A stretch of 64,000 nucleotides of DNA from Clostridiales bacterium UBA4039 (GTDB taxonomy: Bacteria; Bacillota; Clostridia; Lachnospirales; Vallitaleaceae). The stretch is from the NCBI GenBank assembly GCA_002382805.1, contig DGAD01000009.1:1-64000 (forward strand), given 5' to 3'. The position numbers were made by a program, and so were the translations under genes. Below are positions 43,162-53,068 of the stretch, piece by piece. Within the stretch, counting starts at the first letter, position 1. Every line of letters starts with the position of its first letter. The notes under the pieces were generated by a model. It saw nothing but the letters and a program-made list of their open reading frames with translations, ran no database searches and was not told the DNA's origin.

Positions 43162-45973
43162 GTAAAAAAGCATGGGTTAAATCATGAATTTGTTCTTCGT
43201 CTTTGGCTTCGAATGCATATTGGAGATTTTTTGCCAACTGATGCATTTCATGACAGCCAAGATTGCCCAAACTACCTTTAATCTTATGGATCATTTCTCG
43301 ACTCTGATTATATTGCTTGCTTGTCACTAGTTTGTTAAAATACTCTACAAAATGCTTGTTCTCCTCATAGAACGCATTAAGTACTTGCTGGTAGAGTTCC
43401 TTATTATGGCCAAGTTGCTTCATACCTTCTTTTTCATTAAGAATTTGTGGTTGTATTAGGTCACGGCTTGTCCTAGACGCTTGACGTCTCTTTGCATCTT
43501 GCTTATTAATTATTTCATGAATAGTCTTTGCTAATTGGGATGGCTCAAAAGGTTTCCCAATAAAGTAATGCATTCCATGCTCTTCACATTCTTCTTTGAC
43601 CCCCTCAATCATATCTGCAGTCATAGCTACAATAGGAACATCCGGGGACATACTACGTATGGCTCTTGCCGCTTCATAACCATTCATAATAGGCATATGT
43701 AAATCCATAAGTACAATACTCGTCTCATCTTTATGTTTTTGAAAAGCTTCAACACCTTCTTCTCCATTACTTGCAATAAGAATCGTATATCCGGCTTCTT
43801 CCAATAATGAGCCTGCAATCAATTGGTTGGTTACATTATCTTCAACCAGTAAGATGGTATGTGTATTTTCCTCCACTAGGGTAATGCTTTGAGAAGATGT
43901 TCTTTCATAATTATGTCCATACAAATCAATAATTCCATTAAACAGTACCGAAGGAATCAACGGTTTTCCAATACCAATATCAACATCGTATCTTTCCATC
44001 TGTTCAAATAAGTCTTCACGCATGACTGGTAATAACATAATAATCTTAGGAACTTTACTGATTTTTTCATTTCTTTTTAAGTTTTTCGTAAAATCAAAAA
44101 CCAATTCCGTATCAATATCATAATCTAAGATAACTAAATCATAAAGATTCTTATGTTCAATCCACATTTTCCCATCGGCTATTGTTTCCATGATTTGGCA
44201 AGACATTCCAAAGCTTTTTAGATAACTTGTAATGCGTTCATTTAACGGTTCATTATTGGAGATAATTAATGTATGCAAATGGTTTAGATTTGTTTTTTTT
44301 ATGTTTTCACGGTAAGCTTTTTCTCTCTCTTCATCAATTTTTACAGGTAATTCAACCCGAAAAATCGTTCCTTTATCTTCTTCACTTTCAACAGAGACGT
44401 TCCCATCCATCGTGTCCACCAGATTTTTAACAATGGAAAGCCCAAGCCCTGTCCCTCCAAAACGTCGATTAATACTCGCATCCGCTTGCATAAAAGGTTT
44501 GAATAAATGCTTTAGTTGATCTTGGGTCATACCAATCCCTGTATCTTCAATATAAAAGCAAAGCTTATGCATCTCATCTTCTTCTGATTTATTCACTTCC
44601 ACAGACACATAGATATGTCCTGTTTCTGTAAACTTAGCCGAATTATTCAAAAGGTTTAATAATATTTGTTCAATCCGCTTCTTATCTCCAATAAACCAAT
44701 TAGGCAACTCTGGGCTTTTATTGAGCTGAAGCTCCACATTAGTCTCTTGCAAGCGATAGGAAATGATACTTAAAACATTCTGAATAACGGACTCAATATT
44801 AAAAGGCATGTTTTCAATCTCAACCTTGCCTGCTTCGATTTTTGAGAAATCGAGTAAGTCATTGACGATGCCAAGCATTGTATTTGCCGCTTGGGTAATA
44901 CGGTCTAACTGAACTTTTTGTGCAGCTGTTGCTTGCTTTCTTTTAAGAATATAAGAAAGACCAATAATGGCATTTAAAGGCGTTCGTATCTCATGAGACA
45001 TCCTTGCCATAAAGCTTGATTTTACTTGACTTGCCTTTTCAAGCTCTTTTTGAATCCGTTCACGCTTTTTCACTTCTTTGCGTAAACGTACAATCCAAAA
45101 CGAAGAAACACCTAGACTTACAAGGGCAACAAAAACTATGCCAAATATAATTCGAAAAAAAGGTCCATAATCCACTTCATTGACAACACCAATCCAACGT
45201 TCATGAATTGCAATACGCTCGTTTTCACTAATGGAATCCAATCCTTTGTTGATGATCGATTGTAATTGCGGCCAGTCCTTTCGTATACCCAAGTGAAGTC
45301 CTAATGGTTTTTCTGTTTCAAAAGTAATATATCGTAAATTGGTCAACCCATTCGAATGAATAATATAATTCGTTGTTGCCAAGTTACCTACATAAACCTC
45401 TTCATTTCCACTAGCAACATTAGTTAAAGCCGTCTCAACCGACTCATATAGACTAAGATTAACCTCTCCTTGTTCCATTAGATAACTATGATGGGAACTA
45501 TTTCTTTGTGTTGCCACCGTATGTTCTGCAAGATCCTCTATTTTTTTTATGTCCTGATTATCCGATCGGGTTACAAGGACCCGCTTAAAGTTATAATATG
45601 GATTTGAAAAAAGAAAAAATTCCTCTCGCTGCACAGTTTTTGACAATGCAGGTAGAACATCAATTTCTTTATTTAGCGCTGCATCATATGCCTCTGGCCA
45701 TGTTAATCCTTCAACGATTTCAAAAGTAATGCCTGTGCGTTCGCTGATAAGTTCCAAATACTCTGCTGTGATTCCTGTATAATTTTCATTAATATCTAAA
45801 TACTCAAAAGGCATAAATTCCGGATCAATCCCCAAGCGAATCGTCGGATGGGTTTTAATAAATTCTTGTTCCTCTTCTGTGAAAACTATGGCTTCACTAT
45901 TTAGAGCCACGCTGCTTACACTAAAAAAACACACCATTGCAAACAAACTTAAGATAACATGTACTCTCCTCAT
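43118..45973 (-). CDS. BvgS-like hybrid sensor histidine kinase
   Basis: 951 residues. Signal peptide, a bacterial extracellular solute-binding family 3 sensor (about 30-270), a membrane helix (IIFGIVFVALVSLGVSSFW), HisKA with phosphoacceptor in SHEIRTPLNAI, HATPase with GGTGLGLSIV, a degenerate receiver (about 555-675), a canonical receiver with VLMDLHMPIMNG (about 690-805), and an HPt domain with HKIKGSLGNLG. This is the full phosphorelay set of BvgS/EvgS proteins. The ATG at 45973 lies after AGGTGG; the frame begins at a TTG. It follows the HD-GYP gene by 9 bp. Confidence 0.92.
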   Translation of the reverse strand: MRRVHVILSLFAMVCFFSVSSVALNSEAIVFTEEEQEFIKTHPTIRLGIDPEFMPFEYLDINENYTGITAEYLELISERTGITFEIVEGLTWPEAYDAALNKEIDVLPALSKTVQREEFFLFSNPYYNFKRVLVTRSDNQDIKKIEDLAEHTVATQRNSSHHSYLMEQGEVNLSLYESVETALTNVASGNEEVYVGNLATTNYIIHSNGLTNLRYITFETEKPLGLHLGIRKDWPQLQSIINKGLDSISENERIAIHERWIGVVNEVDYGPFFRIIFGIVFVALVSLGVSSFWIVRLRKEVKKRERIQKELEKASQVKSSFMARMSHEIRTPLNAIIGLSYILKRKQATAAQKVQLDRITQAANTMLGIVNDLLDFSKIEAGKVEIENMPFNIESVIQNVLSIISYRLQETNVELQLNKSPELPNWFIGDKKRIEQILLNLLNNSAKFTETGHIYVSVEVNKSEEDEMHKLCFYIEDTGIGMTQDQLKHLFKPFMQADASINRRFGGTGLGLSIVKNLVDTMDGNVSVESEEDKGTIFRVELPVKIDEEREKAYRENIKKTNLNHLHTLIISNNEPLNERITSYLKSFGMSCQIMETIADGKMWIEHKNLYDLVILDYDIDTELVFDFTKNLKRNEKISKVPKIIMLLPVMREDLFEQMERYDVDIGIGKPLIPSVLFNGIIDLYGHNYERTSSQSITLVEENTHTILLVEDNVTNQLIAGSLLEEAGYTILIASNGEEGVEAFQKHKDETSIVLMDLHMPIMNGYEAARAIRSMSPDVPIVAMTADMIEGVKEECEEHGMHYFIGKPFEPSQLAKTIHEIINKQDAKRRQASRTSRDLIQPQILNEKEGMKQLGHNKELYQQVLNAFYEENKHFVEYFNKLVTSKQYNQSREMIHKIKGSLGNLGCHEMHQLAKNLQYAFEAKDEEQIHDLTHAFLPKMRQLMVEIEENL

Positions 45974-45985
45974 CAATCCACCTCA

Positions 45986-47050
45986 TCATTCCATATGATC
46001 TTTAATTGCATCCCATAATGTTTCTTCAATATCTGAAAAGATTTCTACTAGATCAGGATCAAAGTGTTTTCCGGCTTCTGCTTGAATCATTTCAATCGCT
46101 GTCTCATGGCTAAAGGCTTCCTTATAGACACGTCGACTAATAAGTGCATCATAGACATCTATAATGGCCATCAATCTTCCTGCCAGAGGAATATTGTCAC
46201 CTTTTAAACCATAAGGATATCCACTTCCATCAAACTTTTCATGATGTGCGCCCACGACATCCATTGCAGTTTGAATAAATGTTGGTACTCCATTTTTCTC
46301 AGGTAGCTCTTTCTTTAATGCATCAACGCCATATATAACGTGTTCTTTCATCAAAGCATATTCTTCAGTTGTTAATTTTCCGGGTTTTAGCAAGATGTGA
46401 TCTGGAATCCCCACTTTTCCAATATCGTGGAGCGGTGTTGTCATAACAAGTTCTTCAATGCAGTCTTGGGTCATAAGATTGGCATATTGAGGGAGTGTTT
46501 TCATATGATTACACAAAATCCCCATCATTATCTGTGTTCGCGCCGTATGCTTACTTGATTCAAAATTACGTATCTCCAACAACCCAACCAAAGCATTGAT
46601 GGTTATATTTCTGGTAATAACCAGTTCATTCGTACGTTCAGATACCATGGTATCTAAACGTACATTGTCCATTTCCATAAGCATTTGCGCCTTTTTGAGA
46701 CGAAGGTGAATATCAATGCGTATCCTCAACGATTCAATATTTAGCGGCTTTCGTATATAATCGACGGCTCCAAGTTTTAACCCTCTGATTTCATTTTCAA
46801 TTTCATCCGCATTGGTCAAAATAATGGTACGTACCCCAAGAAATTTTTTATTTTGTTTTAGTGCTGTCAGCACTTCAAACCCATTCATTTTGGGCATATT
46901 AAGATCTAAAATCATCAAATCAATCGATTGATGATATAAGATTTCCATAGCTTTTTCCCCATCTTCTGCAACGAAAGTCTCATAATCGCTTAGCATATTT
47001 TGAATAATTAATCGGTCGGTCATGGAGTCATCAACGATCAGTATTTTCAT
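45986..47050 (-). CDS. Response regulator with HD-GYP phosphodiesterase domain
   Basis: 354 residues. Receiver domain (1-120) with DDS, phosphoacceptor in LMILDLNMPKMNG and Lys in YIRKPL; a short helical linker; HD-GYP domain with HDIGKVGIPD and HHEKFDGSGYPYGL. Such proteins hydrolyse cyclic di-GMP. It lies between the hybrid kinase and the DUF438 sensor genes, so phosphorylation by the hybrid kinase HPt is a reasonable inference. AAGGGGGGAG precedes the ATG. Confidence 0.92.
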   Translation of the reverse strand: MKILIVDDSMTDRLIIQNMLSDYETFVAEDGEKAMEILYHQSIDLMILDLNMPKMNGFEVLTALKQNKKFLGVRTIILTNADEIENEIRGLKLGAVDYIRKPLNIESLRIRIDIHLRLKKAQMLMEMDNVRLDTMVSERTNELVITRNITINALVGLLEIRNFESSKHTARTQIMMGILCNHMKTLPQYANLMTQDCIEELVMTTPLHDIGKVGIPDHILLKPGKLTTEEYALMKEHVIYGVDALKKELPEKNGVPTFIQTAMDVVGAHHEKFDGSGYPYGLKGDNIPLAGRLMAIIDVYDALISRRVYKEAFSHETAIEMIQAEAGKHFDPDLVEIFSDIEETLWDAIKDHME

Positions 47051-47083
47051 TTTCTCCCCCCTTACTTCTTATTCACAAAGAGA

Positions 47084-48319
47084 CTAAGACATCAGCCGTT
47101 TCTCCCCTTTAATATCTTGAATCGGCTTTATATCCTGTGTAACCTCTAATGTGCCTAAAAACTCTCCCTGTTTACCACGTACTGCATAGTAACGTATCAA
47201 CACATACATCTCACCCATTTGGATCCAAAAATCTTCATTATCTTTTTTCCCTGAGCGCAAATCTGCAACAATCTGCTCGACGACATGAACACTTTTGGGG
47301 GGATGACAGTGTTTGACCTCACGCCCAATAATGGTTTTGGGTCGATCAAAAATCCGTTCTTTTCCCTGGGTAAAGTACTTAACTTTATCATCTGCCCCAA
47401 CAAATGTCATGTCAATGGGTAGCGTGTTAAAAATCGCATTGATTTCTTCAGCTGTCAGGCTTCCGGCATCAAAAGGGATATGCCCCATCGGCGCCGGTGT
47501 ATCCTCGTCATCCTTGGTTGTGGTAAAGGCTTCCTCTTGAGGCCCTCTCCACCTAGACACACTGTTAAGCATGGTAAAACCAATCTCCGCACTGTTTTGC
47601 TCAATCGATTGCCATTCTGATGTTTGAAGTGTCTCAAGCGCCATAGGAAAAAGAATATCTTCTTCCTTAAATATCATCTCGTGAATGTGATGCACTGCAC
47701 CACGAACAGCTTGATTAAGTTCTGCTAGCTGCATTACTTCATGGTCCATGAGTTTTTGAATATTTTTTATGTATTGGCGAATCTCATCATCAACACCCCA
47801 CATAACTTGAGGTGGTGCTGTAATATTATATTTTTCTAAATAGGGAAACAATAATTGTTCTTTTCTCGTATAGTGTCGATCAATTGTCTTTAGTTTATCA
47901 ATGGCACTTCGAAGCAGTTCAGCATGTTGTTCATCATTTGTTTCAGTAAATCGTGATAGATACGGAAGTACTTGTTGTTCAATGAGCATCTCAATCGCAC
48001 GATTTTCTTTTTTAAATGTATGAATAGGATGCCCTTCATCAAAGTCTTCAATGACAAACCCATCCTCTGCATGAATTTGTTCAATGGATCCTTTAAATAC
48101 CGATGCATGGACATCACAAAGCTTTTGAATCTGCTCCACAGGTAGACCTTCATTGACTAAGGCCTGTTCCATCTGTGTAATCTCAACTGCTGATATACCA
48201 TCTGTTAATACTTCAAACTCCCGCTTTACCTCTTCAACTGTTGCACCTGCATGAAGCTTTCCAATGATTTTTTTTAATTCTTGTTGTCGATACTGTTGAT
48301 TATTAATAAACTCACTCAT
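47084..48319 (-). CDS. DUF438-hemerythrin-PAS protein
   Basis: 411 residues. DUF438 domain (about 10-85), then a hemerythrin-like four-helix bundle (about 95-240) with iron-ligand His/Glu in GHPIHTFKKEN, HYTRKEQLLFPYLE and HHIHEMIFKEEDILFP, and a PAS domain (about 285-400). Non-haem di-iron hemerythrins sense or store oxygen or NO. It is the first gene of the operon with the HD-GYP regulator and hybrid kinase, so it may feed redox information into that system. GGGGGGAG precedes the ATG. Confidence 0.88.
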   Translation of the reverse strand: MSEFINNQQYRQQELKKIIGKLHAGATVEEVKREFEVLTDGISAVEITQMEQALVNEGLPVEQIQKLCDVHASVFKGSIEQIHAEDGFVIEDFDEGHPIHTFKKENRAIEMLIEQQVLPYLSRFTETNDEQHAELLRSAIDKLKTIDRHYTRKEQLLFPYLEKYNITAPPQVMWGVDDEIRQYIKNIQKLMDHEVMQLAELNQAVRGAVHHIHEMIFKEEDILFPMALETLQTSEWQSIEQNSAEIGFTMLNSVSRWRGPQEEAFTTTKDDEDTPAPMGHIPFDAGSLTAEEINAIFNTLPIDMTFVGADDKVKYFTQGKERIFDRPKTIIGREVKHCHPPKSVHVVEQIVADLRSGKKDNEDFWIQMGEMYVLIRYYAVRGKQGEFLGTLEVTQDIKPIQDIKGEKRLMS

Positions 48320-48390
48320 ATGCTCCCCCCATCTTAAACAGGTTAATTGTCATATGCTTATTTTATCACAACAAAAACTATAAAACAATG

Positions 48391-48927
48391 TTACTTATAT
48401 CGCCATATTCCTACTTTGTTTTTTTTCGCTTCTTGCTCAAGTTTTTCAAACACTTCTACGTATTTTACATTGGGTGGATATGTCGCAAGTGTTGCATGTC
48501 CCTGTTCAAGCAATGTTTTATTGAGCATCTTATCTTCATAATATACATAAGCCAGAACACGTCCATAGCGATCGCGCTCTTGAGCATCGAGTTCAATGCT
48601 CACTGTTTTGCCTTCCACCAGCTCTTTGGTAAAGGTACTGGCGATTTCTCCGTAGGGCACATTTTTCTCTGCATTTGGGTGAACTGACTCCGGTGTATCC
48701 ACCCCAATTAAGCGCACACGTTCTTCCACATTATCTATGTTAATAATCAATGTATCTCCATCAACCACCCGTACAACGCTATATTGTTGGTCAAGGGATT
48801 GTCCATTATTATCTTGTTGCATAAACTTTGCAATGGTCGTCTCATCAACGCCAAAATAAATAGCAATAATCGCTATAACAAAGCTAATTATTGCTTTTTG
48901 TAATTTCTTTTTTTGTGTTGTACTCAT
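48391..48927 (-). CDS. Membrane-anchored thermonuclease-family nuclease
   Basis: 178 residues. An N-terminal hydrophobic segment (IISFVIAIIAIYFG) anchors or exports it. The nuclease domain has VVDGDTLI, RVRLIGVDTPES and YGRVLAYVY, covering the Ca2+ ligands and catalytic Arg/Glu/Arg of staphylococcal nuclease. It would degrade extracellular DNA or RNA. The ATG at 48927 has GGAGAGG 6 nt upstream; the frame starts at 48942. Confidence 0.9.
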   Translation of the reverse strand: MSTTQKKKLQKAIISFVIAIIAIYFGVDETTIAKFMQQDNNGQSLDQQYSVVRVVDGDTLIINIDNVEERVRLIGVDTPESVHPNAEKNVPYGEIASTFTKELVEGKTVSIELDAQERDRYGRVLAYVYYEDKMLNKTLLEQGHATLATYPPNVKYVEVFEKLEQEAKKNKVGIWRYK

Positions 48928-48999
48928 AATAATCCTCTCCATTTGTTTAATATTGAGAGCTTATTGTATCATACTTTCTTTGAATAGACTACTGCATTC

Positions 49000-51075
49000 C
49001 TATGAAGATAAAACAAATTGATCGGCTATCTCTTGCAAGCCTTTAGAAAGTTGATTCAAATGCATACTTGATTGGGTAATGTCTTCAAGCATCTGTCTTT
49101 GCTGTTGCACCGCCTTAGACATACTTGTTGTTCCTTCTTGATTCTTTACACTGATCTCTACAAGAACTTGTACACCTTTTTCCATTTCTTGAATACGGGC
49201 ATTGATTTGTTGCCGCGAATCATGTAATGTTGTCACGTGATTTTTGGCATGGTTTATCGCTGATTCTATATCCATATATGCTGTTTTTGTGTTCTTGACG
49301 CTTGTTACTTGCTGCTGATTGATTGTTCGCAGCTCTTTTATCTCATGCTCCACGGCATGGGTATCTGCACTTAATTGCTCGATAATTTGATTAATATCTC
49401 GACTATATGCCGTTGATTGTTCCGCCAATTGACGGATTTCATCTGCAACTACCGCAAAACCTTTACCATGTTCTCCGGCTCTTGCCGCTTCAATGGAAGC
49501 ATTTAGACTTAATAGATTTGTGCGTTTGGCAATCTCCGTAATTAAGCTACTCGCCTTGGCTATATTTTCAAAACTCTTGTGCGAATGCACTATACTGGTA
49601 TATAGACGTTGGCTTGTATCTTTTGCTTGGATATTTACATATGTATTTTCCTCAACCACTCGCATCCCTTCATCAACACTTGTGTTTGCCTCTATGATTT
49701 TTTGGACAATGGTTGCCAATTGATTAGAATCATTGTGTATCAGTGTATTAAGTTTAACCATTTCTGTAAAGCTATTTTCCGCATTTTCTTTTTGAACACA
49801 AGACCCTTGATCGATCGTGTTGACTTCTCCAACAATTTGTTCAGAGGATAACAATGATGTGTAAATATTTTGATGCACTTCATCTGCCGTATGGCGTACA
49901 TCCTTTGAGAACTCTTGTAGGTTTCCCATTATCTTTTTTAGATTATCTCGAATCGTTATGACGGATTGTTCTAATTGCCCGATTTCATCCAATCGCTGTT
50001 TGGTTTGATCAAACTCAACGTTTAAATTAAAATCCGCCAATTGATGCATCTGCCTTGTTACCGTTTGAATCGGGCGACTAATACTTAGTGCTATTGCTGT
50101 CGCAATACACAGAGCAATGGCTAAAAGAGCAATTGAAAAGCTAATGATGCGTTTTAGCATTTGGGTAACCGATGCAAAAATCTCTTCGACATCCATCTCG
50201 ACAATTAACCCTGTAGGCGCATTTCCAAGAGAAATAATTTGCATGGTTCCATAGACTTGTTCTCCTGACATCTTTTCATATTGTTGTGAATAAATATAAT
50301 CTACTTGTTTATTTGTAATCCACTTCGTAATATGTTCCCCAGATGTTTTTTCTAACGTCTCTACATCTTCGGTATTCGTCAAGATACTTCCGTCCATATC
50401 CACAATATATGCATTGGCACTATTTCCCAACTGTTCAATCCCTTTAACGACAATTTGATGAATAGCCTGCTGGTTTAATACGATATTAATCGTTCCTATA
50501 ACTTCCCTTGGATTTGAATCTGACTCAAAGATTGGCGTTGCCAATACGAGAATGTCTTCTTGAATAAAACTATTATAAAAAAAATCCGACCACGTCTGTT
50601 TTCCTGCCATCGCCTGTTCTTTATAATCTCCAATCGCCACAAGCGGTGCCAGATCCAAAGGATTATAATTATGACTATATACAATTTCTCCGTACTTATT
50701 GGTCACAAAAACATCGGTATAGCCATAACGTTTAATAGGAATCGAAAAAAAATCTTCAAATGCTTTTTGAATCTGGCTAATCTCTTTATTATTAAGCATG
50801 AACGTATTTAAACGTTTAAGATTTTTTACTACAATCTGAGAATTTGCCAAGATATCTGCATCCCCTTTACGGACAGATAAGTAATCTTGAATACGATCAT
50901 TGGTCAATGTTGTGAACATCTGTTGATTCAATCGTATTTCATTTTGAATCGTTTGTGTTGATGCATAGGTAGCATAGCTACTAATAACAAGGATGGGAAT
51001 TATTGAAATAAGTACCATCATTATAAGTAATTTATATAGTATCCCCATGTCTTTGAACTTATAAGTATAGCGCAT
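49000..51075 (-). CDS. Methyl-accepting chemotaxis protein (Cache type)
   Basis: 691 residues. Membrane helix ([16 protein letters not shown]), a double Cache sensor (about 40-300), second helix (about 310-330), HAMP, and a signalling domain with the tip [20 protein letters not shown]. It begins 27 bp after pstA with no terminator between, so it is probably part of the pst operon, in the place where pstB usually lies. A role in phosphate taxis is an attractive inference. GGAGGAG precedes the ATG. Confidence 0.92.
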   Translation of the reverse strand: MRYTYKFKDMGILYKLLIMMVLISIIPILVISSYATYASTQTIQNEIRLNQQMFTTLTNDRIQDYLSVRKGDADILANSQIVVKNLKRLNTFMLNNKEISQIQKAFEDFFSIPIKRYGYTDVFVTNKYGEIVYSHNYNPLDLAPLVAIGDYKEQAMAGKQTWSDFFYNSFIQEDILVLATPIFESDSNPREVIGTINIVLNQQAIHQIVVKGIEQLGNSANAYIVDMDGSILTNTEDVETLEKTSGEHITKWITNKQVDYIYSQQYEKMSGEQVYGTMQIISLGNAPTGLIVEMDVEEIFASVTQMLKRIISFSIALLAIALCIATAIALSISRPIQTVTRQMHQLADFNLNVEFDQTKQRLDEIGQLEQSVITIRDNLKKIMGNLQEFSKDVRHTADEVHQNIYTSLLSSEQIVGEVNTIDQGSCVQKENAENSFTEMVKLNTLIHNDSNQLATIVQKIIEANTSVDEGMRVVEENTYVNIQAKDTSQRLYTSIVHSHKSFENIAKASSLITEIAKRTNLLSLNASIEAARAGEHGKGFAVVADEIRQLAEQSTAYSRDINQIIEQLSADTHAVEHEIKELRTINQQQVTSVKNTKTAYMDIESAINHAKNHVTTLHDSRQQINARIQEMEKGVQVLVEISVKNQEGTTSMSKAVQQQRQMLEDITQSSMHLNQLSKGLQEIADQFVLSS

Positions 51076-51102
51076 GTCTCTCCTCCAAAAAATTTTTATC
51101 TT

Positions 51103-52011
51103 TTAATATCTATTTTGGAATTTATTTCGAATAATAATCGCAAGTGAATTCATAAAAAATAAAGTTAATAACAAAACAACACTCGTTGCTGCTGCAAGGT
51201 TTGCATATTCCTTTGTAAGAACCGTGTCAAGTGTCCAATAATAAATTTGAATCGGCAACGCGGTAAAGTCGTCCATAATAGATGTCGGTGTCTTTAATAT
51301 CAATGTCGGTATCCCCAAAACAACTAACGGTGCTGTCTCACCAATGGCACGTGACAATGACAAGATAGACCCGGTCATAATCCCAGGCAGCGCCGCAGGT
51401 AAAACCACTTTGCGAACGGTTGTCCATTTTGTAGCTCCAAGAGCATACGATGCCTCACGCATACTATTTGGAACTGCACGAAGTGCTTCTTGGCTGGATA
51501 CAACAATAATAGGAAGGACTAATAAGGACATCGTCAAGCCTCCTGCAAGTACACTCGAGCCTAGGTTCAATAACCGTCCAAATACCGTTAATCCTAAAAG
51601 TCCAAAAATTACAGAAGGTACACCCGACAGATTTGAAATATTGGTATTAATTAGGTTACGTACAAATCCTTTTTTTGAATATTCTTCCATGTAAATAGTC
51701 GTTCCCAATCCCAAGAACAAGGTAACCGGTGCAACGACGGTCATCAGCAACAAGGTTCCTATAATAACACTTTTTATCCCTGCTCGTTCAGCCCTTATAG
51801 ACAATTTTCCTGTCAAGAAATCCCAATCCAGCCACCCAATACTTTGACTGACCACTTGATATACCAAAATTCCAAGCACAATGAGCGCAAAGATAATCGT
51901 CAAAAGGAAAGCTTTTCGTGCAATCTGGTCTAGCATCACACGTCGTCGCATTCGCTCTTGCATTTGTTCATTTGTAACTAGTTTTCGCATTCCATGTTGT
52001 ATATCGCTCAT
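51103..52011 (-). CDS. pstA: Phosphate ABC transporter permease PstA
   Basis: 302 residues, six predicted helices. The EAA-type loop REASYALGATKWTTVRKVVLP and the GIPTLI region are PstA-like. It starts 1 bp after pstC (AAAGGAAT upstream) and forms the phosphate channel with PstC. The expected pstB and phoU genes do not follow; a chemoreceptor gene does. Confidence 0.94.
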   Translation of the reverse strand: MSDIQHGMRKLVTNEQMQERMRRRVMLDQIARKAFLLTIIFALIVLGILVYQVVSQSIGWLDWDFLTGKLSIRAERAGIKSVIIGTLLLMTVVAPVTLFLGLGTTIYMEEYSKKGFVRNLINTNISNLSGVPSVIFGLLGLTVFGRLLNLGSSVLAGGLTMSLLVLPIIVVSSQEALRAVPNSMREASYALGATKWTTVRKVVLPAALPGIMTGSILSLSRAIGETAPLVVLGIPTLILKTPTSIMDDFTALPIQIYYWTLDTVLTKEYANLAAATSVVLLLTLFFMNSLAIIIRNKFQNRY

Positions 52012-52012
52012 A

Positions 52013-52927
52013 TTAATATTCCTTTCGATATTTTTTGATAATAAATCTTGCCAACATGTTCATAAGCAACGTAAATATAAACAAGAGCAACCCTACTGCA
52101 TATAAACTATAGTAGCCTGTTGTTCCACTCCCTGCATCACCACTGGTAAATTCAACGATATATGCCGTCATCGTCTGCATGGGTTGCGTTACATCCAATG
52201 TAAAGTTTTTTGCACTACCACTTGCAATGGTTACAATCATCGTCTCGCCGATAGCCCTTGATATAGCAAGGACAAAGGATGCTATGATTCCTGACATAGC
52301 AGCAGGTACTATAACCTTAACTGCCGCCTCTAAGCGTGTTGAACCCATTCCAATAGCCGCTTCTCGAATTCCACTAGGCACTGCACTCATGGCATCTTCA
52401 GATAAAGATGTTACAATAGGTATAATCATAATCCCCATAACAATTCCGGGACTCAAGGCATTTTTAGAACCTAGGCTAGGAATTAGCCGCATCAGTAATG
52501 GTGTCACGAAAGAATACGCAAAAAAACCATACACAATGGTTGGAATTCCAGCTAGCAATTCAATAATAGGTTTTAAAACTTTTCGCATTTTTGTTGAGGC
52601 AAACTCACTTAGATAAATAGCTGCAGATAAGCCAACAGGAACGGCTACAATCATTGCAATCGCTGAAGTGACTATTGTTCCCATAATCAGTGGCAAAAAT
52701 CCAAATCGAGGATTCTTGGCATTTAGTGGAGCAAGTTCTGTGCTAAAAACTTCACGAAGTGGAACTGCCGCAAAAAAATGGGATGCATCTACGATAAGTG
52801 TCACTACAATTCCTATGGTTGTTACTATGGAAATTGATGCAATTATTAATAAAATTATAGGAACCAGACGGTCCCCCCATCGCGATTGTCCTTTTTTTAT
52901 ACTTTTTTGTCGAACGATATCAGACAT
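52013..52927 (-). CDS. pstC: Phosphate ABC transporter permease PstC
   Basis: 304 residues, six predicted helices, loop REAAIGMGSTRLEAAVKVIVP and SRAIGETM. ATG at 52927 with GGAG 7 nt upstream is chosen over the TTG at 52930. Follows pstS after a hairpin and precedes pstA directly. Confidence 0.94.
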   Translation of the reverse strand: MSDIVRQKSIKKGQSRWGDRLVPIILLIIASISIVTTIGIVVTLIVDASHFFAAVPLREVFSTELAPLNAKNPRFGFLPLIMGTIVTSAIAMIVAVPVGLSAAIYLSEFASTKMRKVLKPIIELLAGIPTIVYGFFAYSFVTPLLMRLIPSLGSKNALSPGIVMGIMIIPIVTSLSEDAMSAVPSGIREAAIGMGSTRLEAAVKVIVPAAMSGIIASFVLAISRAIGETMIVTIASGSAKNFTLDVTQPMQTMTAYIVEFTSGDAGSGTTGYYSLYAVGLLLFIFTLLMNMLARFIIKKYRKEY

Positions 52928-53000
52928 CAAATCACTCCATTCTTCTCTTAATAATACTTTATTTTTACAATCCTAAGCGAATTGTAGAAAAATTCCTTTT

Positions 53001-53042
53001 AGCATTAGACAAGACGAGAGAATGTTCTCTCGCCTAAATGCT
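53001..53042 (-). promoter_or_regulatory. Intercistronic hairpin after pstS
   Basis: CGAGAGAA / TTCTCTCG (53015-53032) inside an outer AGCATT / AATGCT (53001-53042). No T run follows; probably stabilises pstS mRNA so that the binding protein is made in excess over the permeases. Confidence 0.65.
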
Positions 53043-53068
53043 CATCAAATCCCTTAACTTGTGGACTT

